The translations under genes and the position numbers were made by a program. A stretch of 60,883 nt of DNA from Desertimonas flava (lineage in GTDB: Bacteria > Actinomycetota > Acidimicrobiia > Acidimicrobiales > Ilumatobacteraceae): positions 1 to 60,883 of the forward strand of contig NZ_QKYK01000033.1 of NCBI RefSeq assembly GCF_003426815.1. Reading direction: 5' to 3'. A model generated the notes under the pieces. That model saw nothing but the letters and a program-made list of their open reading frames with translations, did no database searches and had not been told where the DNA came from. Shown one piece after another: positions 54,918-60,883 of this stretch. How positions within the stretch are numbered: position 1 is the first letter of the stretch; every line of letters begins with the position of its first letter.

Positions 54918-56396
54918 GTGACGATCGATCCGCGCACCCCTGTCATCATCGGCGTCGGCCAGTTCCTCCAGCGGACGGCTTCGCTCTCCGAGGCCAGGGA
55001 GCCGGTCGAGCTGATGGCCGACGCCGTCGAAGCCGCCGCAGCCGATGCCGGGCTGGCCGGCGTTCCGAACGCCGTGGACTCGATTCGCGTCGTGAACCTC
55101 CTGTCGTGGAAGTACGGCAATCCGGCCGCCATCCTCGCCGATCGCCTCGCCGTCACGGCCAGGGAGTTCGGCTACACCAGCGCCGGAGGCAACACGCCGC
55201 AGTCGCTGGTGAACCTCACGTCGCTCGACATCGCCGCCGGCAACCTCGACGTGGCACTGCTCGTCGGCGGCGAGGCGTGGCGGACCCGCATGCGCTCCCG
55301 CAAGGAGGGCGTCACGCTGGATTGGGCGAAGAGCGCCGACGAGCCGGTGCTGATCGGCGGCGACCTCGACATGACGCATCCGGCGGAGGCGGAGCGTGGC
55401 CTCTATCTCCCCGTGCAAATGTACCCGATGTTCGAGACGGCGATCCGCGCCGCCGCCGGTCGCAGCCCTGCCGACCACCTCGTGTACATCTCGGAGCTGT
55501 GGTCGCGCTTCTCCGAGGTGGCGGCCGGCAATCCCTACGCCTGGCTGCCCGAGAAGCGCACGGCCGAGGACCTGCGCACGGTCACCGAGAAGAACCGCAT
55601 GATCGGCCTGCCCTACCCGAAGTCGATGAACTCGAACAACGACGTCGACATGGCCGCCGCCCTGCTGATCTGCTCGGCGGCGTGGGCCGACGAGCACGGC
55701 GTTCCCCGTGACCGGTGGGTGTTTCCCCATTCCGGCACCGACTGCCACGAGCACCAGTACGTGTCCAACCGATGGGCGTTCGCCGAGACGCCCGCCGTGC
55801 GCCGCGGCGGCGAGCTGGCCCTCGAGCTCGCCGGGATCGGCATCGACGACGTGTCGGTCGTCGACCTCTACTCGTGCTTCCCGTCGGCCGTGCAGCTCGG
55901 CGCGGCGTCGCTCGGCCTCGACATCACGTCCCAACTCACCCGTACCGGCGGCTTGAACTTCGGTGGCGGCCCCTGGAACAACTACGTCATGCACGCCATC
56001 GCCACGGTGGTCGGCGACCTGCGCGAGCGCCCGGGCGAGCGGGGGCTGGTCTGGGCGAACGGCGGCTACCTGACCAAGCACGCCTTCGGCGTGTACTCGA
56101 CCGAGCCGCCGGCGGGCGGGTTCCGCCACGCCAAACCGCAGGCCGAGATCGACGCCCTTCCGCGCCGGGAGCTGGCGACCGGCGAGGACGCGGCCGGCCC
56201 GGCGACCGTCGAGGCGTACACCGTGATGCACGATCGCGACGGTTTGCCCGAGCTCGGCATCGCGGCCTGCCTGCTCGCCGACGGCCGGCGAGCCTGGGGC
56301 TTGTCGAAGGACGCCGAGCTGACCGTGGCGATGACGGACGGCGAGTGGGTCGGTCGCGACGTGGCCCTCGACGCCGAGGGTGCCCTGCATGCCTGA
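54918..56396 (+). CDS. Thiolase-like protein (SCP-x/acetyl-CoA acetyltransferase family)
   Basis: 492 residues from GTG 54918 (VTIDPRTPVIIGVGQ). Thiolase fold: PVIIGVGQFLQRTA, ADAVEAAAADAG, GNTPQSLVNLTSLDIAAGNLDVALLVGGEAW near 100-130, and VVDLYSCFPSAVQLGA near 315. The usual nucleophile Cys of degradative thiolases is not evident in GGNTPQSLV, so activity is uncertain. The C-terminal 110 residues form an OB-fold-like extra domain (VEAYTVMHDRDGLPE, GIAACLLADGRRAWG), common in actinobacterial thiolase-like proteins. It overlaps the nucleoside hydrolase by 8 nt. Confidence 0.8.
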   Translation: MTIDPRTPVIIGVGQFLQRTASLSEAREPVELMADAVEAAAADAGLAGVPNAVDSIRVVNLLSWKYGNPAAILADRLAVTAREFGYTSAGGNTPQSLVNLTSLDIAAGNLDVALLVGGEAWRTRMRSRKEGVTLDWAKSADEPVLIGGDLDMTHPAEAERGLYLPVQMYPMFETAIRAAAGRSPADHLVYISELWSRFSEVAAGNPYAWLPEKRTAEDLRTVTEKNRMIGLPYPKSMNSNNDVDMAAALLICSAAWADEHGVPRDRWVFPHSGTDCHEHQYVSNRWAFAETPAVRRGGELALELAGIGIDDVSVVDLYSCFPSAVQLGAASLGLDITSQLTRTGGLNFGGGPWNNYVMHAIATVVGDLRERPGERGLVWANGGYLTKHAFGVYSTEPPAGGFRHAKPQAEIDALPRRELATGEDAAGPATVEAYTVMHDRDGLPELGIAACLLADGRRAWGLSKDAELTVAMTDGEWVGRDVALDAEGALHA

Positions 56397-57345
56397 CCGG
56401 CCGCTCGTCGTACTCGACTGCGACCCGGGTCACGACGACGCCCTGGCCATGGTGGTGGCCGCCCGGTTCTGCGACCTCGCCGGGGTGACGACGGTGGCCG
56501 GCAACGCCCCGCTGTCACGAACCACCTACAACGCCCGGGTGATGCGCGAGCTGCTCGGGGTCGACGTCGAGGTCCATGCCGGCGCGGCGCGGCCTCTCGT
56601 CGCCGAGGCGCACGCCGCGGCGAGCATCCACGGGGCGAGCGGCCTCGACGGCGCCGACCTGCCCGCACCATCGCGCCCGGTCGACTCCGAGGACGCGGTG
56701 CGCTTCATCGTCGACACATGCCGCCGGAACGAGGGCGTGACGATCGTCGCAACGGGGCCGCTCACCAACGTCGCCCTGGCCCTGCGCGCTGCGCCCGATC
56801 TCGCCGGGCGCATCGCCGGCATCTCGATCATGGGTGGCGGGTCGTTCGGCAACCGCACCCCGGTCGCCGAGTTCAACATCTGGGCCGACCCCGAGGCGGC
56901 CGCGATCGTCTTCCACACGGCCGCCGCCGGTGAGCTCGGCGGTCCGTTGACGATGGCGGGGCTCGACGTCACGCACCGCTTCCAGGCGACTCCCGACCGC
57001 ATCGCCGCGGTCGACGCGATCGGCGGACTGCTGGCTCGCACCCTCGCCGACCTCCTGCGGTTCTTCTCCTCGGCCTATGAAGGCCGGCACGACCCGGGGA
57101 CGATGGCGGGTGCGGCCATGCACGATCCGCTGGCGGTGCTGGCGTTGACCCATCCCCACCTGTTCACCGTGGCCGAGCGCCACGTCACCGTGGAGACGGC
57201 CTGGGGAGCGTCCACCCGCGGCATGACCGTCATCGACGAGCGGACCCTGGTGGAGCGGGCGGCCCCGAACGCCCGGGTGCTCGTGGATGTCGACGCCGAC
57301 GGGGCGTTCGCCGTCCTCGTGGACGCCGTCGCCTCGTTCAGCTGA
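56389..57345 (+). CDS. Inosine/uridine-preferring nucleoside hydrolase
   Basis: 318 residues from ATG 56389, inside the last codons of the thiolase-like gene. Signature VVLDCDPGHDDALAM near residue 8 (DxDxxxDD calcium site), VTTVAGNAPLSRTTYNA near 32, IVATGPLTNVALAL near 122, GISIMGGGSFGNRTPVAEFNIWADPEAA in parts near 147-175, and AAMHDPLAVLAL near 242 (Asp ligand). Splits ribonucleosides into base and ribose for salvage. No transporter is adjacent. Confidence 0.94.
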   Translation: MPDRPLVVLDCDPGHDDALAMVVAARFCDLAGVTTVAGNAPLSRTTYNARVMRELLGVDVEVHAGAARPLVAEAHAAASIHGASGLDGADLPAPSRPVDSEDAVRFIVDTCRRNEGVTIVATGPLTNVALALRAAPDLAGRIAGISIMGGGSFGNRTPVAEFNIWADPEAAAIVFHTAAAGELGGPLTMAGLDVTHRFQATPDRIAAVDAIGGLLARTLADLLRFFSSAYEGRHDPGTMAGAAMHDPLAVLALTHPHLFTVAERHVTVETAWGASTRGMTVIDERTLVERAAPNARVLVDVDADGAFAVLVDAVASFS

Positions 57346-57354
57346 GCGCCGGCC

Positions 57355-57513
57355 TCAGCGCAGCGTGTGCTCCGAGCCTCGACGCGTGGCGATCAGCGAC
57401 AGCTCGTGATGGCAGTCGTCGATCACCGACGTGCCCGGCCCGCCTGCGGCCAGCCAGCGAGGCCGGCCCGACCGCGGGCTGACGATGTGGTTGCGACGGA
57501 ATCGATGCCGCAT
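57355..57513 (-). CDS. Small protein of unknown function, divergent from HxlR regulator
   Basis: 52 residues from ATG 57513, a start with an AGGTG-like site 4 nt upstream. Basic N-terminus (MRHRFRRNHIVSPRSGRPR), a DDCHHELSLIATRRGSEH segment with Cys and two His, no membrane helix. A good minus-strand promoter (TTGACA, 18 bp, TACTCT) lies upstream. I recognise no family. Its position suggests it could be a target of the HxlR regulator. Confidence 0.5.
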   Translation of the reverse strand: MRHRFRRNHIVSPRSGRPRWLAAGGPGTSVIDDCHHELSLIATRRGSEHTLR

Positions 57514-57556
57514 GGCTCACCTGCTTCCTCGTGCCCCGGTCACACCCGGGAATCTC

Positions 57557-57574
57557 AGTTCGTTCGACGAACTC
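57557..57574. promoter_or_regulatory. Inverted repeat in the hxlR-type divergent promoter
   Basis: CAGTTCG-TTCGA-CGAACTC has 6-bp arms AGTTCG/CGAACT, close to the -10 of the minus-strand promoter. Two further GAACTCAG blocks lie at 57568 and 57607. Candidate operator of the HxlR-type regulator. Confidence 0.4.
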
Positions 57575-57604
57575 AGAGTACGGAGACCCTGCTGACTCTG
57601 TCAA
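57575..57604 (-). promoter_or_regulatory. Promoter of the 52-residue ORF
   Basis: Minus-strand TTGACA (57599-57604), an 18-bp spacer and TACTCT (57575-57580), the best consensus-like sigma-70 promoter noticed in the window. Confidence 0.55.
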
Positions 57605-57621
57605 GAGAACTCAGCTAGAGT
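57592..57621 (+). promoter_or_regulatory. Promoter of the HxlR regulator (leaderless)
   Basis: CTGACT (57592-57597), 18-bp spacer, TAGAGT (57616-57621); 6 nt later is the GTG at 57628. It overlaps the divergent promoter. Confidence 0.5.
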
Positions 57622-57627
57622 GGCCAC

Positions 57628-58080
57628 GTGTCACACCCCGAGCCGCTGCGCACCCCACCGAGTGAGAACTGCTCGATCGTCGGGACGGTCGACGCCCTGG
57701 GTGACTCGTGGTCGATCCTGGTGCTGCGCGAGCTCTTCTTCGGCGTGCACCGGTTCAACGACATCCAGCGGGACCTCGACATCTCACGCAGCGTGCTGAC
57801 CAACCGGCTGAACCGGCTCGTCGACCTCGGCGTGGCCAAGGTCGTGCCGTACCAGGAGCCCGGCGACCGCGCCCGCAGCGAGTACCGGCTCACCCGCAAG
57901 GGGGTCGCCCTCCTCCCGGTCATGGTGGCGCTGATGCAGTGGGGTGACCGGTACCTCAACGACGGCAACGGGCCGGTCGCGCTCCGCGACCGGGCGACCG
58001 GGGAGGCTGTGCGCCTCGAGTTGCGCACGGGCGATCGACCCGTCGAGCCCAACGAGATCGTGCCGACCGTCAACACCTGA
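57628..58080 (+). CDS. HxlR family transcriptional regulator
   Basis: 150 residues from GTG 57628. MarR-like winged helix of the HxlR type: NCSIVGTVDALGDSWSILVLRELFFGVHRFNDIQRDL in pieces at 13-50, then ISRSVLTNRLNRLVDLGVAKVVPYQ, the recognition helix, and EYRLTRKGVALLPVMVALMQWGDRYL. One Cys (C14) precedes the HTH, where many HxlR proteins sense redox or aldehydes. Divergent from the 52-residue ORF. Confidence 0.92.
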   Translation: MSHPEPLRTPPSENCSIVGTVDALGDSWSILVLRELFFGVHRFNDIQRDLDISRSVLTNRLNRLVDLGVAKVVPYQEPGDRARSEYRLTRKGVALLPVMVALMQWGDRYLNDGNGPVALRDRATGEAVRLELRTGDRPVEPNEIVPTVNT

Positions 58081-58111
58081 TCCGGCCCCGCAGGCACCCC
58101 GCCGGCCCATC

Positions 58112-58117
58112 TAGTGT
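58112..58117 (+). promoter_or_regulatory. -10 box of the 58125 peptidase gene (leaderless)
   Basis: TAGTGT, 7 nt before the GTG at 58125. Confidence 0.5.
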
Positions 58118-58124
58118 CGGCGGC

Positions 58125-60743
58125 GTGGATGACCGCGAGATCGACCCGGAGAGCGACACGGAGATCATCGACGCCGAGATCGTCGATGATGACGACGGCC
58201 GCGACGACCCGCGCGACGCGGTGATCGAGTCGCTCGCACCGGACAGCGACGACGAAGAGATCGCCGACGCCGAGGTGGTCGAGCTCACGGGCGCTGACGA
58301 CCCACCGCCACCGCCTGGCCCACCGGCGTCCCCGAGCCCCGCTGCGTCCGGCCTCCCGCTCCCCGATCCCACCGGGGAAACCCCGCGCCCGGTCCCACCG
58401 CCGCCGGTCGCCGAGGCGCCGTCAGCTCCGTCGACGCCCGTTGCGCCGCCTGTCGCGCCAACGCCCGTGGCCCCGCCCACCGCGTCACCGTCGGCCGACG
58501 GGACGCCGCTCCCCCCGCCGTTGCCGAGCGAGCCGCTCGTCGCCCCGGCACCGACGGCCGGCACGGCTGCCCCGGAGGACGACGACCTCTCATCGGTCAG
58601 CTACCCCCGCCTGTCGGCTCGCACGCAGCGCTTCACGCTCGGTGAACCCCGCACCGTCAGCGTGTCAGGAGACGGCGCGCTGATCCTGTTCCTCCGCAGC
58701 CGGGGCCCGACGGACTCGGTCAACTGCCTGTGGGCGGTCGACGCCGCCACCGGCGACGAGCGCCTCCTCGCCGACCCCAACGCCCTGCTCGGCGCCGGCG
58801 ACGATCGCGACCTGCCGCCTGAGGAGCTGGCCCGTCGCGAGCGGCTGCGCGAGGCCGCAGGCGGCATCACGTCGTACGCCACCGACGCCGACACCACGCT
58901 GGCTGCGTTCTCGCTGGCCGGCCGACTGTTCGTCACCGACATCGCGTCGGGACGGTCGAGCGAGCTGCACGTCGCCGGTCCGGTGTTCGACCCGCGGCCT
59001 GATCCCACGGCCCAACGGGTGGCCTACGTCTCGGGGCGCAAGCTGTGCGTCGCCGAGCTCGACGGCACCTGGCGGGCGATCGCCGGCGGCGACCCGCCCG
59101 GAGCCGGCGACCCCGAGCCCGACAGCGTGACCTGGGGCAGTGCCGAGTTCGTCGCCGCCGAGGAGATGGGCCGGTACCGGGGCTACTGGTGGAGCCCCGA
59201 CGGCACGGCGGTCCTCGCCGCCCGCGTCGACACGGCGGCGGTGAACCAGTGGCACTTCACCGATCCCGGGAACCCGGCATCGCCCCCGCACACGGACCCC
59301 TACCCAGCGGCCGGGACGCCCAACGCCGACGTCTCGCTGCACATCATCGGGCTCGGAGCAGCCGACGCCCCGGCCGGCGCCGTCGTCGACATCGAATGGG
59401 ATCGGGCGGCGTTCCCGTACGTGACCGACGTGTTGTGGGACGGTGACGGTGTGCTGGTCTCCGTGCAGTCCCGCGATCAGCGCAACGTCGAGAATCTCGC
59501 CGTCGACCGCACATCGGGCGAGACGACGGTGCGCGCCGCCGACACCGACGCGGCGTGGGTCGAGCTGGTCGCCGGGGTTCCGCGCCGGTGGACGTCCGGT
59601 CGCCTCGTCACGTGCGCCGACCGCGACGGCGCCCGCCGGCTCCTCGTCGACGGCGAGCCCGTCACGCCGCCGTCCCTGCAGGTCCGTTCCGTCGCCGCGG
59701 CCGACGCCGGCGGCATCGTGTTTCTCGCCAATCCGATCGACGACGCCACCGTCCTGCACGTCTGGCGGTACGTCGAGCGCGACGGTGCGGCGGAGCTCGA
59801 GGCGCTCACCGACGAGCCGGGCATCCACGCCGTCGCCGCAGCCGGCGGCACCGTCGTCATCCGCACGGCGACGATGGGCGAGCCGCGCACGTACTGGGAG
59901 ACGCTCGACAGCGTCGAGCTCGTGTCACATGCGGCCGAACCCAACCTCACGCCCAACGCCTCGTTCTCGTTCCTCGGTCCCCGGCGCATCGCCACCACGG
60001 TGCTGCTGCCCGACGGGCACGACGGGTCGCCGTTGCCGGTGCTCGTCGATCCCTACGGCGGCCCGCACGCGCTGCGCGCCGTCCGGGCGAGGCACGCTCA
60101 TCTCTCGTCGCAGTGGTTCGCCGATCAGGGATTCGCCGTCGTCGTGGCCGACGGTCGGGGCACCCCGGGCCGGGGTAGCGAGTGGGAGCGCGCCGTCCAC
60201 CACGATCTGGCATCGGGCGTGTTGGAGGATCAGGTGGACGCGCTCGAGCAGGCCGCCGCCGACTACGGCTGCCTCGATCTCGAGCGGGTCGCGATCCGCG
60301 GTTGGAGCTTCGGCGGCTATCTCGCCGCCCTCGCCGTGCTCCTGCGACCCGACCGCTTCCACGCCGCCGTGGCCGGGGCGCCCGTCACCGAGTGGCGGCT
60401 CTACGACACGCACTACACGGAGCGCTACCTGGGCGATCCGGAGGAACGGCCCGACGCCTACGACGGCTCGTCACTCCTGCCGCTGGCCAAGGATCTCACC
60501 CGGCCCCTCCTCCTCATCCACGGGCTCGCCGACGACAACGTGGTGGCGGCGCACACGCTGCAGCTGTCGTCCGCCCTGCTCGCCGCCGGCCGTCCCCACG
60601 AGGTCCTGCCGCTCGTCGGCGTCACCCACATGACCCCGCAAGAAGTCGTCGCCGAGAACCTCCTCCGCCACCAACTCGACTTCTTGAGACGCGCCCTTTC
60701 GTCCTCGGCGGCATCGCTTCGCTCGCCGCCTGCGGCGAGTTGA
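58125..60743 (+). CDS. S9 family peptidase (dipeptidyl peptidase IV type) with acidic/proline-rich N-terminal extension
   Basis: 872 residues from GTG 58125. Residues 1-60 are highly acidic (DTEIIDAEIVDDDDGRDD), 60-150 Pro/Ala-rich and probably disordered. The DPP-IV beta-propeller follows (about 160-620), with AAEEMGRYRGYWWSPDGTAVL carrying the substrate-amine EE motif region. The catalytic domain has AIRGWSFGGYLAALAV (nucleophile), LLLIHGLADDNVVAAH (Asp) and LVGVTHMTP (His). No signal peptide, so cytosolic. It releases N-terminal dipeptides. The last 14 codons (SSSAASLRSPPAAS) are encoded inside repeat E, which also supplies the stop codon. Confidence 0.92.
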   Translation: MDDREIDPESDTEIIDAEIVDDDDGRDDPRDAVIESLAPDSDDEEIADAEVVELTGADDPPPPPGPPASPSPAASGLPLPDPTGETPRPVPPPPVAEAPSAPSTPVAPPVAPTPVAPPTASPSADGTPLPPPLPSEPLVAPAPTAGTAAPEDDDLSSVSYPRLSARTQRFTLGEPRTVSVSGDGALILFLRSRGPTDSVNCLWAVDAATGDERLLADPNALLGAGDDRDLPPEELARRERLREAAGGITSYATDADTTLAAFSLAGRLFVTDIASGRSSELHVAGPVFDPRPDPTAQRVAYVSGRKLCVAELDGTWRAIAGGDPPGAGDPEPDSVTWGSAEFVAAEEMGRYRGYWWSPDGTAVLAARVDTAAVNQWHFTDPGNPASPPHTDPYPAAGTPNADVSLHIIGLGAADAPAGAVVDIEWDRAAFPYVTDVLWDGDGVLVSVQSRDQRNVENLAVDRTSGETTVRAADTDAAWVELVAGVPRRWTSGRLVTCADRDGARRLLVDGEPVTPPSLQVRSVAAADAGGIVFLANPIDDATVLHVWRYVERDGAAELEALTDEPGIHAVAAAGGTVVIRTATMGEPRTYWETLDSVELVSHAAEPNLTPNASFSFLGPRRIATTVLLPDGHDGSPLPVLVDPYGGPHALRAVRARHAHLSSQWFADQGFAVVVADGRGTPGRGSEWERAVHHDLASGVLEDQVDALEQAAADYGCLDLERVAIRGWSFGGYLAALAVLLRPDRFHAAVAGAPVTEWRLYDTHYTERYLGDPEERPDAYDGSSLLPLAKDLTRPLLLIHGLADDNVVAAHTLQLSSALLAAGRPHEVLPLVGVTHMTPQEVVAENLLRHQLDFLRRALSSSAASLRSPPAAS

Positions 60744-60790
60744 TCTGGGCTCGCTTCGCTCGCACGAAGAGTTGAAAGAGGCGGCGGCGG
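60697..60790 (+). repeat. Interspersed repeat E, copy 2 (overlaps the end of the S9 peptidase gene)
   Basis: Matches the minus strand of 4484-4580: TTTCGTCCTCGGCG, GCATCGCTTCGCTCG, the GCC-TGC-GGC hairpin core, GGCTCGCTTCGCTCGCA, GAAGAGTTGAAAGAGGCGG. In both copies it sits at the 3' end of a gene in the same sense. Confidence 0.8.
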
Positions 60791-60795
60791 AGTTG

Positions 60796-60811
60796 CTCCT
60801 TTGTCAAGGAG
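60796..60811. terminator. Small hairpin between the S9 peptidase and the partial gene
   Basis: CTCCTT-TGTC-AAGGAG, a 6-bp stem between two convergent gene ends, 5 nt beyond the stop at 60817. Could be a terminator or part of the end of a mobile element. Confidence 0.35.
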
Positions 60812-60816
60812 GGTGG

Positions 60817-60883
60817 TCATGCGGCGATGGGTTGGGCTTGTTGGCGGGTGTCGTTCCACATGCGTCGGATGATGCGGTCGGCG
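60817..60883 (-). CDS. C-terminal end of an unidentified gene
   Basis: The last 21 codons read ADRIIRRMWNDTRQQAQPIAA and stop at 60817. The gene enters from the right edge. The composition could fit a transposase tail next to a repeat, but this is too short to assign. Confidence 0.4.
   Translation of the reverse strand, partial: ADRIIRRMWNDTRQQAQPIAA

Noticed and set aside
60817-60883. Insertion sequence at the right edge
   Set aside because: Only 21 codons and a 6-bp hairpin are visible; too little to call a transposase or terminal repeat.

Overview
The window is high-GC chromosomal DNA of an actinomycete. The order glmU-prs-rplY-pth, the block metG-tatD-X-rsmA-ispE, and a 30-codon gene for the actinobacterial ribosomal protein bS22 all point to Actinomycetota. 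Two ATP synthase b subunits, many GTG starts, start codons placed directly after a -10 hexamer, and many LPxTG-type proteins suggest the class Acidimicrobiia. That class assignment is inference.

Layout. 1-2.8 kb: two paralogous LPxTG surface proteins with PPVETD tandem repeats; the first runs off the left edge. 2.9-6.8 kb: pth, rplY, prs and a C-terminally shortened glmU. 6.8-7.1 kb: tRNA-Gln and bS22. 7.1-11.6 kb: translationally coupled metG, tatD, a double-psi-barrel-like protein, rsmA and ispE. 11.7-18.9 kb: a thioesterase, a PadR regulator, a HAD phosphatase, rsmI, a DUF192 protein, a lone molybdenum hydroxylase large subunit, a second HAD phosphatase and a small membrane protein. 19.0-21.3 kb: otsA-otsB for trehalose. 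21.3-25.8 kb: an MmcQ/YjbR protein, a Bfd-like ferredoxin behind a possible iron box, an S9 peptidase, glpX and a pirin. 25.8-29.9 kb: a membrane-tethered sigma factor with a built-in anti-sigma zinc finger, another LPxTG-type protein and an Xre regulator.

30.2-38.5 kb: a complete F1Fo ATP synthase operon on the minus strand (AtpZ/I-like, AtpI-like, a, c, b', b, delta, alpha, gamma, beta, epsilon). 38.6-45.9 kb: an AAC(2')-type aminoglycoside acetyltransferase, an amidohydrolase, an alpha/beta hydrolase, a short threonyl-tRNA synthetase behind a threonine-rich leader peptide, a terpenoid-cyclase-fold protein, an AraC regulator and a GNAT protein. 45.9-51.4 kb: a 1208-residue LPxTG protein with P-domain-like, Ig-like and PKD-like modules, a GlxA-type regulator and a divergent cysteine hydrolase. 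51.4-57.4 kb: an ABC ATPase remnant, a wecA-like gene, glyA, rpiB, a thiolase-like protein and a nucleoside hydrolase. 57.4-60.9 kb: a small ORF divergent from an HxlR regulator, a second S9 peptidase, and the end of an unidentified gene.

Most genes are housekeeping. The less usual content lies in gene architecture (shortened GlmU, shortened ThrRS, sigma/anti-sigma fusion, very short epsilon), in two families of interspersed repeats with one inverted copy pair each, and in about ten genes whose start codon sits 6-7 nt after a TAnnnT -10 box, a signature of leaderless transcription.
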